Positions 50,092-58,751 of a stretch of DNA of 64,000 bases are shown one piece after another. The stretch is taken from NCBI RefSeq assembly GCF_027604915.1, contig NZ_JAJAQC010000019.1:1-64000 (forward strand), in the 5' to 3' direction. Source of the stretch: Streptomonospora mangrovi. GTDB lineage: Bacteria > Actinomycetota > Actinomycetes > Streptosporangiales > Streptosporangiaceae. The position numbers and the translations under genes were made by a program. The notes under the pieces were generated by a model. It had not been told where the DNA came from. It ran no database searches and was given only the letters and a program-made list of their open reading frames with translations. How positions within the stretch are numbered: the stretch's first letter is position 1; each line of letters opens with the position of its first letter.

Positions 50092-51396
50092 GTGTCCTTC
50101 TACCGCGATCTCCACGACGTGCTCCAGGGGCCGCGGTTTCGCCGGCTGTTCGCCGTGCGGCTGGTCTCACAGTTCGCCGACGGCTTCTACCAGGCCGGAC
50201 TTGCGGGCTACGTCTTCTTCTCCCCCGAGCAGCACACCACCGCCGGCCAGGCGGCCGCCGCCTTCGCGGCGCTGCTGCTGCCGTTCTCCGTCGTCGGCCC
50301 GTTCGCGGGTGTCTTCATCGACAGGTGGTCACGTCGACAAGTCCTCGTGTGGTCCACCCTGGCCAAGGCGGTCCTGGCCGCCGCCACGGCCGCGCTCGTC
50401 TGGGCGGGGGCCGACGGCGCCGGGTTCCTGGTGGCCGCGCTCGCGCTGCTGGGCCTCAACCGCTTCCTGCTGGCGGCGCTCTCGGCCGCGCTGCCGCACG
50501 TGGTGCCGCACACCAAGCTGATGATGGCCAACGCGGTCACCCCCTCGTGCGGCACCGCCGCGGCCTTCGCCGGCGCCGGCGCGGCGGCGGGGCTGCGCCT
50601 GCTCGGCGGCGACGGCGCCACCGGCACCGCGCTGGTCCTGCTGGGCGCGGCCGCGGCGATGGCGGCGGCGGCCCCGGTCGCCCTCACGCTCGGCCGCGCG
50701 GAACTCGGCCCCGACCTCGCCGAGCAGCCCGCCGCCGTGCGGGCCGCGCTGGGTCGGATCGTGGGCGGGCTGGTCGACGGCGCGCGGCACATCTGGAGCC
50801 GCCGCCCGGCGCGCTACGGCCTGGCCACCATCGCCGCCCACCGCCTGGGCTTCGGCATCATGACGCTGATGACGCTGCTCCTCTATAACAACACCTTCAC
50901 CTCCGGCGGGGTGGCCGGGTTCGCGGGGTTCTCGGTGGCGCTGGGCGCCTCGGCCGCGGGCTTCCTGGTGGGGGCGGTGGCGACGCCGTGGGCGACCGCG
51001 CGCGTCTCCGCCGACGCGTGGATCGCCGCGCTGCTGGGTTCGGGCGGCGCGGCCCTGCTGGTGTTCGGGCTGCCGTTCTCGCCGCTGCTGTTCCCGGTGG
51101 CGGCGTTCGCGCTGGGTGTGGTGTCCCAGGGGGTCAAGGTCGCTGTCGACACGCTGGTTCAGCGACATGTCGACGACGCGTTCCGGGGCCGGGTGTTCTC
51201 CGTCTACGACATGCTGTTCAACGCGGTGTTCGTGGCGGGCGCGGGTGTGGCGGCCGCGACGGTGCCCCCGGCGGGGACCGGCACCGCCGTCGTGGTGGCG
51301 ATGGCCGCCGGATACACCCTGGTGGGCGGGCTGTGGGCGGTGCGGGCGCGCGCGGTGCGCGGCGGCGGCACCGCCGTGGCGGCCGACCGCGGCTGA
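50092..51396 (+). CDS. MFS transporter
   Basis: 434 residues, twelve predicted helices. The start FRRLFAVRLVSQFADGFYQAGLAGYVFF and the motif-A-like loop FIDRWSRRQVLVWS are typical of the MFS_1/enterobactin-exporter-like group; a second motif FRGRVFSVYDMLFNAVFV lies near the C-terminus. TAGGCT (50080-50085) lies six bases upstream of the GTG with no ribosome site, implying a leaderless mRNA. Substrate unknown. Confidence 0.9.
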   Translation: MSFYRDLHDVLQGPRFRRLFAVRLVSQFADGFYQAGLAGYVFFSPEQHTTAGQAAAAFAALLLPFSVVGPFAGVFIDRWSRRQVLVWSTLAKAVLAAATAALVWAGADGAGFLVAALALLGLNRFLLAALSAALPHVVPHTKLMMANAVTPSCGTAAAFAGAGAAAGLRLLGGDGATGTALVLLGAAAAMAAAAPVALTLGRAELGPDLAEQPAAVRAALGRIVGGLVDGARHIWSRRPARYGLATIAAHRLGFGIMTLMTLLLYNNTFTSGGVAGFAGFSVALGASAAGFLVGAVATPWATARVSADAWIAALLGSGGAALLVFGLPFSPLLFPVAAFALGVVSQGVKVAVDTLVQRHVDDAFRGRVFSVYDMLFNAVFVAGAGVAAATVPPAGTGTAVVVAMAAGYTLVGGLWAVRARAVRGGGTAVAADRG

Positions 51397-51448
51397 TCGG
51401 GCGCCCGGCCGGCGGCGCCCGCGCGGCTGCGGCGGCCCCGATCGCTTC

Positions 51449-51500
51449 GGCGACATGTCGGCCTACCGGTGTGCCGACGTACCGGCGTACCGGCGCGCGG
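51449..51500. repeat. Short CGACATGTCGG/TACCGGCG repeat patch, left of GPP34 gene
   Basis: Palindromic CGACATGTCGG followed by CTACCGGTG, CGTACCGG, CGTACCGG units forms a degenerate array downstream of the MFS gene. A similar patch is on the other side of the GPP34 gene (52470-52515). Confidence 0.5.
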
Positions 51501-51640
51501 CCAGGGCCGTACCCTAGCCGGGCACGCGCCGTCCCCCGCTCCGCGCCGGTCCCCTCCCGGCAACCCGGCCCGCCGACCCACCGGCCCCCCGGTCGCCAGG
51601 TCGGCTTGTCGACACGGCGCTTCGGCGACCCGCGCGGCGG

Positions 51641-52306
51641 CTACCCGCCCGACGTGGCGTTGGCGACGGCGAGGCGGACCGCCGACCGCACGCCCGGCAC
51701 CATCGCGTCGAAGTGGGCGTTCAGCGCCGCGATCGCGCGCTTGTGGTCGCGGCGCTCCCGCCAGGTGAGCACGTGGGCCATGTTCCCCTCGAGGGCGAGC
51801 ACCGCCAGGGCGACGTCCTCGGCGGGCGCCGCCGCCGGGTCGCCGCCGATCACGATGTCGCGGACCCGCTCGCGCAGCAGGCGGACCTCCGCACCGTCGA
51901 CCGGGGTGACCGTGCGCAGCGGCAGCACGCCGAGCAGGCGGCGGGTCTCCACCGTGACCACGCCGGCCTCCGCCAGCCGCTCGCGCACGGTCCGCTCGGC
52001 CGCGCCGGGCTCGCGCACCAGCAGGCCGGCCCAGTGGCGCGGCCGGTGCGCGGGCACGTCGGCCAGCACCCCGGCCAGGAGCGCGTCGTCGGGTTCGGGT
52101 CCGTCGCCGCGCGCGGCCTTGCCGCCGCGGTCGACCACCAGGCCGCGCAGGGACAGCTCCACCAGCGCCGCGCCGCGCAGCAACTGGTGGCGGTACAGGG
52201 AACTGGGCGCGTCGAGGCGCTTCTTGTCCAGGTCGTAGCTGAGGAGGTAGAGCCGCTCGGGCAGGGACCGCGGCCGGGATCCGCCGGTGGAGCCGTGTGG
52301 GGTCAT
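51641..52306 (-). CDS. GPP34 (GOLPH3-like) phosphoprotein
   Basis: 221 residues with the GOLPH3 fold pattern: PERLYLLSYDLDKKRL, HQLLRGAALVELSLRGLVVDRGGKA, HWAGLLVREPGAAERTVRERLAEAGVV, LLGVLPLRTVTPVD and DVALAVLALEGNMAHVLTWRERRDHKRAIAAL. Eukaryotic relatives bind phosphoinositides at the Golgi; in actinobacteria these proteins are numerous and their role is unresolved. Confidence 0.9.
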   Translation of the reverse strand: MTPHGSTGGSRPRSLPERLYLLSYDLDKKRLDAPSSLYRHQLLRGAALVELSLRGLVVDRGGKAARGDGPEPDDALLAGVLADVPAHRPRHWAGLLVREPGAAERTVRERLAEAGVVTVETRRLLGVLPLRTVTPVDGAEVRLLRERVRDIVIGGDPAAAPAEDVALAVLALEGNMAHVLTWRERRDHKRAIAALNAHFDAMVPGVRSAVRLAVANATSGG

Positions 52307-52469
52307 GCGTCCATTGCAGCGTCCGGCGCGCCCGGCGACCAGGGGAGGTCGTCATCACCCCGCCGTGAGGTTCCGCGCGCCCCGGACATGACACCTGTCA
52401 CGGGCGGCTGGGGCGGCTGGGGCGGGTGGGTCCCCGCCGACCGGCGGCGGCCGGGGCACCCGCGCCGGC

Positions 52470-52515
52470 GTGCCGGTTCACCGACACGTCGACACGTCGG
52501 CACGCCGACATGCCG
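52470..52515. repeat. Tandem CGACACGTCGG-type repeat patch, right of GPP34 gene
   Basis: Imperfect units TGCCGGTTCA, CCGACACGTCGACACGTCGG and CACGCCGACATGCCGG alternate palindromic CGAC/GTCG words between cca and GPP34. No gene, no clear terminator; possibly a protein-binding or small mobile repeat family. Confidence 0.5.
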
Positions 52516-52517
52516 GC

Positions 52518-54023
52518 TCAGGCTCCGGAGTCGGCGTGCCGCTTCGCCCAGGCGCGCAGCTCCGCCGCCGCCGCCTCCTTGCCCATCGGACCGTTCTCCA
52601 GGCGCAGCTCCAGCAGGAACCGCCACGCCTTGCCCACCATCGGCCCCGGGCCGATCCCCAGGACCTCCTGGATCTCGTTGCCGTCGAGGTCGGGCCGGAC
52701 CTTGTTCAGCTCCTCCTCCTCGGCCAGGCGCTCGATCCGGCGCTCGATGTCGTCGTAGGCGCGCGCCAGCGCCGCCGCCTTGCGCCGGTTGCGCGTGGTG
52801 CAGTCGGCGCGGGTCAGCACGTGCAGCCGCTGGAGCAGGTCGCCGGCGTCGCGGGCGTAGCGGCGCACCGCGGAGTCGGTCCACTCGCCCTTGCCGTAGC
52901 CGTGGAAGCGCAGGTGCAGCCCCACGAGCTTGCTGACGTCGGCGATGACGTCCTTGGGGAACCGCAGCGCGCCCAGCCGGTGCCGGCTCATCGAGGCGCC
53001 CACCACCTCGTGGTGGTGGAAGGTGACCCGCCCGCCCGACTCGAACGCGCGGGTCTTGGGCTTGCCGATGTCGTGCAGCAGCGCCGCCAGGCGCAGCACC
53101 AGGTCGGGGCCCATGCCGCGCGCCCGCTCCAGCTCGATGGCCTGGTCCAGCACCGTCAGCGAGTGCTCGTAGACGTCCTTGTGCCGGTGGTGCTCGTCGA
53201 TCTCCAGCCGCATCTTGGGGATCTCGGGCAGCACGTGCTCGGCCACGCCGAGGTCGACCATCAACTCCACGCCCCGGCGCGGGTCGGCGCTGAGCATCAG
53301 CTTGGTCAGCTCGTCGCGGACGCGCTCGGCCGAGACGATCTCCAGCCGGTCGGCCAGCGCGGCCGCGGCCTCGCGGACCTCCGGCGCGGGTGTCACGCCC
53401 AGTTGGGCGGCGAACCGGACCGCGCGCATGATGCGCAGCGGGTCGTCGGTGAAGGAGTCCTCGGGGCGGCCGGGGGTGCGCAGCCGGCGCGCGCGCAGGT
53501 CGGCCAGCCCGCCGAAGGGGTCCACGAACTCCCGGTCGGGCAGCCGCACCGCCATGGCGTTGACGGTGAAGTCGCGGCGGATGAGGTCCTCATACAGCGA
53601 GGTGCCGTAGTGGACCTCGGGCTTGCGGGACTTGGGCTGGTATGACTCGCTGCGGTAGGTGGTGATCTCCAGTTGCAGCCCGCCCTTGCGCAGGCCCACC
53701 GTGCCGAAGTCGATGCCGACCGTCCACACGGCGTCGGCCCAGCCGTCGACCAGCGACAGGATGGTCTGCGGCACGGCGTCGGTGGTGAGGTCGAGGTCGT
53801 TGACCTCGCGCCCGAGCAGGGCGTCGCGCACCGGGCCGCCGACCAGGGCGATCTCGTGGCCGCCGCGCGTGAACAGCTCGCCCAGCTCCGCCAGGACCGT
53901 GCCGATCGAGTCGAACAGGTCGGAGACGGCGGCCCGCTGCTCGCCGGTGAGGCGGCCCGGCGGGGCGGCCTCGCCGGTCACCGGCGTACGGGGGGTCTCA
54001 CCTGGAAGCGCTGAATTCGGCAC
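52518..54023 (-). CDS. cca: CCA tRNA nucleotidyltransferase
   Basis: 501 residues. The head domain is LVGGPVRDALLGREVNDLDLTTDA (GGxVRD and DxD metal site), then RRDFTVNAMAVR and DPLRIMRAVRFAAQLG (tRNA/ATP motifs). An HD domain (HSLTVLDQAI ... LAALLHDIGKPKT) forms the C-terminal half. It adds or repairs the CCA end, needed because the two tRNA genes here do not encode CCA. The GTG start at 54023 opens divergently to the DUF6049 gene. Confidence 0.96.
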   Translation of the reverse strand: MPNSALPGETPRTPVTGEAAPPGRLTGEQRAAVSDLFDSIGTVLAELGELFTRGGHEIALVGGPVRDALLGREVNDLDLTTDAVPQTILSLVDGWADAVWTVGIDFGTVGLRKGGLQLEITTYRSESYQPKSRKPEVHYGTSLYEDLIRRDFTVNAMAVRLPDREFVDPFGGLADLRARRLRTPGRPEDSFTDDPLRIMRAVRFAAQLGVTPAPEVREAAAALADRLEIVSAERVRDELTKLMLSADPRRGVELMVDLGVAEHVLPEIPKMRLEIDEHHRHKDVYEHSLTVLDQAIELERARGMGPDLVLRLAALLHDIGKPKTRAFESGGRVTFHHHEVVGASMSRHRLGALRFPKDVIADVSKLVGLHLRFHGYGKGEWTDSAVRRYARDAGDLLQRLHVLTRADCTTRNRRKAAALARAYDDIERRIERLAEEEELNKVRPDLDGNEIQEVLGIGPGPMVGKAWRFLLELRLENGPMGKEAAAAELRAWAKRHADSGA

Positions 54024-54309
54024 ACCACCAGAGATTAGGTGTCGCGACCCCGTGTTGCGAATCGGCGCCGGTCCCGGGCCCGGGATCGCCCCGCTGATCC
54101 GACGATCGGATCCGGTTCAAGGAAGGCGGCGTTCCGCGCGGGCCGTAATGCTGCGGAGCGCCCCGCCCGAAGCGGTATTGTGCACACCAGTCCACCGCGA
54201 TATCCGCCGCCCTGTTCGGCCGTTCGCAGCGACCCGCGAGACCGCGGCACCGTGCAGCAGTTCCACATCCCCCGCGGGCCATCGTCAACCTCATGGAAGA
54301 CCTACTGGC

Positions 54310-56829
54310 GTGCGTCGACTCCTTCACCTAGGCGCGGTCGCGGCCACGACCGCCGCCCTCCTGCCGGCCCTGGCCGCGTTCAGTCCTGCGCAGGCCCCCG
54401 CCGCCGACCCCGGTCAGGGCGACAACCGGCCCGATCCGCTGGTGGTCGAGGAGATCACCCCCACCTCGGTGGGGCGCGGCAGCACCGTCCGGATCACCGG
54501 CGAGGTCACCAACACCACCCAGCGGGCCGTCCAGGACGTCACCGTCCGGTTCCGCTACTCCACGGCCGGTCTGGCCGACCGCTCCGAACTCGACGCCTAC
54601 GCCCAGGGCGAGGGGATCGAACCGGAGGCCCTCGGCGCCGACACCGAGATCGAGGGCGGATTGGAGCCAGGGGAGTCCGCGGAGTTCACCCTGCGCGTGG
54701 ACGCCGCCGACCTGGACCTGTCGGAGTTCGGCGTCTACCCGATGGTGGTCGAGGCGGTGAACGGCGCGGGCGAGGACATGGGCGCCAAGCGCACCTTCCT
54801 GCCCTACCGGGGCGGGTCGGCGCCCGACCCCGTGGGCATCGCGTGGGTGTGGCCGCTGATGGACCGCCCCCAGCGCACCGACGACGACACCTATCTCGGC
54901 GGTTCGCTGACCGAAAGCCTCGCCCCCGAGGGCCGGCTCGGCCGCCTGCTGACGGCGGGCGCGCAGAACGGCGACGTGTCGCTGGAGCCCTCTCCCGAGG
55001 GCGAGGGCGAGGAGTCCGCCGAGCCCAGCCCGTCGGCGTCCCCCTCGCCCAGCGGCTCCGCCGACGCCGGCGAGGACTCCGGCGGCGGTCAGGAGGACTC
55101 CGGCGGCGCGGAGTCCGGCGGCTCCGACGACTCCTCCGGGGTGCCCGTCACCTGGGCGGTCGACCCCGGCCTGCTCGACGACATCGACCGGCTGACCTCC
55201 CCCTACCAGGTGGTGGCCGACCCCGACACCGCCGACGGCGACTCCGGCGCCGCCACCACCGACATGGAGGCCAGCGCCAACGCCGAGGTCTGGCTGGACC
55301 AGGCGCGCGCGGCGCTCGCCGAGGACGCGGTGGTGGCCACCCCCTACGCCTCGGCCGACCTCGCCGCGCTGCTGCGGCACGACCTGTCCGGTGACGCCGA
55401 GTCGGCGATCGCCCTGGGCTACGACACCGTGGAGCGGGTGCTGGGCCTGCCCGCCGAGGCCGGCCTGGCGGTCCCCGCCGACGGCATGCTCAACACCCCC
55501 ACCCGCGAGCTGTACCAGCGCATGGGCGCCACCGGGTTCCTGCTGCGCGAGCCCGCGATGCCCGCCGCCTCCTGGGTCGGGCACACCCCCTCGGCCGCCG
55601 CGCCGCTGGACCTGGGCGAGGGCGAGCAGGGCACCGCCCTGGTGGCCGACAGCGGGCTGACCGAGGTGCTCGACGCCGACACCTCCGACCCCGGCGACGC
55701 GGCGCTGGCCCAGCAGCGGTTCGCCGCCGAGACCGCGATGATCGCCGCCGAGCGGCCGGGCACCGACCGCACCGTGGTGGCCTACCCCTCGGCCGACTGG
55801 AACCCCGGCGCCGGGTTCGCCCAGGGCGTCCTGGAGGCCACCGAGACCCTGCCGTGGCTGGAGCCGGTGGCCCTCAACGACGTCCGCCCCGAGGGTGCGG
55901 CGGCCGGCGAGGACCGCGCCGAGGCCGCCTACCCCCGCTCGGCCTCGCGCGCCGAGCTGAGCGGCTCCTACCTGGACGAGGTCAAGGACATCCGGGGCTC
56001 GATCCGCCTCTTCAACAGCATTCTGGTCGACGAGGAGGACCCGTTCCGGCCCGCCGTCCTGCGGCTGGAGTCGGTGGCCTGGCGGGAACGCGACGACCTG
56101 TCCGAAACCGCCGTCGACCTGGTGGCCGACGCGGTGCGCGCCGACATGAACAAGGTGCGCATCATTCCCTCCGAGCCGGTCACCCTGGCCAGCGCCACCG
56201 GCACCATGGGCGTGCTGATCGCCAACGACTTGGAGGACCACACGGTCCGGGTCAACCTGTCGCTGCTGTCGGCCAACCCCGAGCGGCTGGCCATCGGCAA
56301 CTACCAGGACCCCATCCAGGACCCCATCGAGATCGGCCCCGGCGACCGGACCACGGTCTATGTGCGGCTGACCGCCCGGGTCAACGGCCGCACGATGATC
56401 CAGATGAACCTGCACAACGTCAGCGGCGAGCCGATCGCCGAGGAGCAGTTCCTGTCGGTCAACGCCACCGGCATGGGCACCCAGGCGCTGGTGATCAGCG
56501 GCGCGGGCGCCCTGGTGCTGGTGGCCGCGCTCACCCCGCGCGCGGTGCGCAAGTGGCGGCGCGGGCGCGCCGCCGCCGCGGCCGAGCCCCCCGAGGGCGC
56601 GGACGGCACCGAGGGCGCCGGGGGCGCTGAAGGCGGCGAGGCCGCGGAGGGTTCCGACTCCGCCGGCGAGCGCCCCGAGGGCGGCGACGGCGGCGCGGCG
56701 GCGGGCGAGTCGCCCGCCCCGATGCAGCAGAATGAGGAGGAACCCCCTTCCACCCGGCCCGGCGGCCCCGACGCCGCCCCGCCCGCCGGTGGCAAGGGCG
56801 GCACCGGCGACGCCCCGGCCGGTGGCTGA
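54310..56829 (+). CDS. DUF6049 family exported membrane protein
   Basis: About 839 residues: a signal peptide VRRLLHLGAVAATTAALLPALAAFSPAQA, a beta-sandwich-like domain (SVGRGSTVRITGEVTNTTQRAVQDVTVRFRYS), a Ser/Gly/Glu-rich linker (about 225-280), a large extracellular domain, a second beta domain, one C-terminal transmembrane helix (ALVISGAGALVLVAALTP) and a Glu/Gly/Pro-rich cytosolic tail. The gene is conserved between cca and murJ in actinobacteria and is presumed to act in cell-wall assembly. GTG 54310 is chosen because it begins the signal peptide; the preceding 286 bases are non-coding promoter DNA. Confidence 0.85.
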   Translation: MRRLLHLGAVAATTAALLPALAAFSPAQAPAADPGQGDNRPDPLVVEEITPTSVGRGSTVRITGEVTNTTQRAVQDVTVRFRYSTAGLADRSELDAYAQGEGIEPEALGADTEIEGGLEPGESAEFTLRVDAADLDLSEFGVYPMVVEAVNGAGEDMGAKRTFLPYRGGSAPDPVGIAWVWPLMDRPQRTDDDTYLGGSLTESLAPEGRLGRLLTAGAQNGDVSLEPSPEGEGEESAEPSPSASPSPSGSADAGEDSGGGQEDSGGAESGGSDDSSGVPVTWAVDPGLLDDIDRLTSPYQVVADPDTADGDSGAATTDMEASANAEVWLDQARAALAEDAVVATPYASADLAALLRHDLSGDAESAIALGYDTVERVLGLPAEAGLAVPADGMLNTPTRELYQRMGATGFLLREPAMPAASWVGHTPSAAAPLDLGEGEQGTALVADSGLTEVLDADTSDPGDAALAQQRFAAETAMIAAERPGTDRTVVAYPSADWNPGAGFAQGVLEATETLPWLEPVALNDVRPEGAAAGEDRAEAAYPRSASRAELSGSYLDEVKDIRGSIRLFNSILVDEEDPFRPAVLRLESVAWRERDDLSETAVDLVADAVRADMNKVRIIPSEPVTLASATGTMGVLIANDLEDHTVRVNLSLLSANPERLAIGNYQDPIQDPIEIGPGDRTTVYVRLTARVNGRTMIQMNLHNVSGEPIAEEQFLSVNATGMGTQALVISGAGALVLVAALTPRAVRKWRRGRAAAAAEPPEGADGTEGAGGAEGGEAAEGSDSAGERPEGGDGGAAAGESPAPMQQNEEEPPSTRPGGPDAAPPAGGKGGTGDAPAGG

Positions 56830-56896
56830 GCGAGGCGGACATCCCCCGCTGCGCGGCGCTTCGCCCTGCCCACGCAATCCCGAAAGGAGCCGGCCT

Positions 56897-58630
56897 GTGG
56901 CCACCGAGACCACGAACGGCAGCGACGATCCCCCCGTCCCCGGCCCCACCGGCCCCGACGACCCCACCGCGCCCACGGGCGGCGCCAGCGGCGAGCAGGG
57001 CTCGGGCGGGTCCGGCGGCATGATGCGCTCCAGCGCCATCATGGCCGTGGGCACCATGGTCTCCCGCGTCACCGGCTTCGTGAAGGCGATCGTGATCGCC
57101 GCCGCGCTGGGCACCCAGCTCCTCGGCGACGCCTACCAGACCGCCCAGACCATCCCCTTCATCATCAACGACCTGCTCATCGGCGGCCTGATGGCCAGCG
57201 TCGTGATCCCGCTGCTGGTCAAGCGGCGCATGCGCGACGACGACGGCGGCGTCAAGACCGAGAACCGGCTGTTCACCGGCGCGGTGGTGCTGCTGCTGGT
57301 GGTCACCGCCGCGGCGGTCCTGGCCGCCGAGCCGATCATCGGCCTCTACCTGGGCGACTCCGACCCCCGCCAGGCCGAGGTCACCGTCTACCTGGCGCGG
57401 TTCCTGCTCGCGCAGATCTTCTTCGTCGGGCTGAGCGGCCTCATCAGCGGCATGCTCAACACCCGCAACCGGTTCGGCTCCCCGGTGTGGGCGCCGGTGC
57501 TGAACAACATCGTGGTGATCGCGGTCGGCGCCCTGTTCCTGTGGGTGGCCGGAGCCGGCCGCACCGTCGAGACCGTCACCCAGGGCGAACTGGTGCTGCT
57601 GGGCGCCGGCACGACCGCGGGCATGGCCGCCCAACTGGTGGTCCTGCTGGGGTCGCTGTGGCGCGCCGGGTTCCGCTGGCGGCCGCGGCTGGACCTGCGC
57701 GGCTCCGGCCTGGGCGAGGCGCTGCGCAGCGCCGGGTGGATGTTCCTCTACACCCTGATGACCCAACTCGGGCTGCTGATCACCGCCAACCTGGTCAACC
57801 GCGCCGGTGCCGAGAGCGTGCGCCAGGGCCACGACGTGGGCGCCGGCCTGACCGCCTACAACTTCGCCTACACGCTGTTCCAACTCCCGTACGCCATCAT
57901 CGCCGTCTCGCTGATCACCGTGCTGCTGCCGCAGATGAGCGCGCACGCCACCGAGCGGCGCTGGGACGAGGTCCGCGCCGGGTTCTCCCGCACGCTGCGG
58001 ATCTCGGCGCTGGTGCTGGTGCCGCTGGGCCTGGCCCTGGCGCTGTACGCGGTGCCGGTGGCCACGCTGGTGTTCGCGCGCGGCAACACCTCCCCCGCCG
58101 ACGCCGCCAACATCGGCGTGGTGCTGGCCGTGATGGCGCTGGGCCTGGTGCCGTTCACCGTCTTCCAGTTGATGCTGCGGGTGTTCTACGCCATGGGCGA
58201 CACCCGCACCCCCGCGCTGATCAGCATCGCCAACGTCACCGTGCACGGCGCGCTCGCGCTGACGGCCTACGCGGTGCTGCCGCCGGACCGCGTGGTGGCG
58301 GGCGTGGCCGCCGGTTTCATGTGCTCGTTCCTCTCCGGCCTGGTCATCGCCGGTTTCATCCTCAGCCGCCGCCTGGGCGGGCTTGACGGGCGGCACATCG
58401 GTGGCACATTGTTGCGGCTGCACGCGGCCGCCGTTCCCAGCGTCGCCGCGGGCGCGTGCGTCCTGTGGTTCTTCACCACGCGGGTGGGGCCCGGGATCTG
58501 GACCAACCTCGGCGCCCCCGTGGTCGGCTGCCTGATCGGCGGAGTGCTGTTCCTGCTGTGCGCCTGGGCGCTGCGGGTGCGGGAACTGTCGGCGGCCGTG
58601 GACCTCGTGCGCTCCCGTCTGCGGCGGTAG
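56897..58630 (+). CDS. murJ: Lipid II flippase MurJ, first copy
   Basis: 577 residues: a hydrophilic Gly/Pro-rich N-terminus (1-40), then fourteen helices of the MOP superfamily, starting MMRSSAIMAVGTMVSRVTGFVKAIVIAAALGTQLLGDAYQTA, with GMLNTRNRFGSPVWAPVLNNIVVIAVG and QLPYAIIAVSLITVLLPQMSAHA. GTG 56897 has AAAGGAG 6 bases upstream. Flips lipid II for peptidoglycan synthesis. A second copy follows 121 bases downstream. Confidence 0.92.
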   Translation: MATETTNGSDDPPVPGPTGPDDPTAPTGGASGEQGSGGSGGMMRSSAIMAVGTMVSRVTGFVKAIVIAAALGTQLLGDAYQTAQTIPFIINDLLIGGLMASVVIPLLVKRRMRDDDGGVKTENRLFTGAVVLLLVVTAAAVLAAEPIIGLYLGDSDPRQAEVTVYLARFLLAQIFFVGLSGLISGMLNTRNRFGSPVWAPVLNNIVVIAVGALFLWVAGAGRTVETVTQGELVLLGAGTTAGMAAQLVVLLGSLWRAGFRWRPRLDLRGSGLGEALRSAGWMFLYTLMTQLGLLITANLVNRAGAESVRQGHDVGAGLTAYNFAYTLFQLPYAIIAVSLITVLLPQMSAHATERRWDEVRAGFSRTLRISALVLVPLGLALALYAVPVATLVFARGNTSPADAANIGVVLAVMALGLVPFTVFQLMLRVFYAMGDTRTPALISIANVTVHGALALTAYAVLPPDRVVAGVAAGFMCSFLSGLVIAGFILSRRLGGLDGRHIGGTLLRLHAAAVPSVAAGACVLWFFTTRVGPGIWTNLGAPVVGCLIGGVLFLLCAWALRVRELSAAVDLVRSRLRR

Positions 58631-58751
58631 GCGCCGGCGGCGCGCGGCCGCCGGGCCGCCGCCGCACCCCACCGCCGCCCGCGGCCGTCGTCGTCACCCC
58701 CGACCCCGGGACGAAGCCGGCCCCGCCGCCCACAGGAAGCACCACAGGAAG

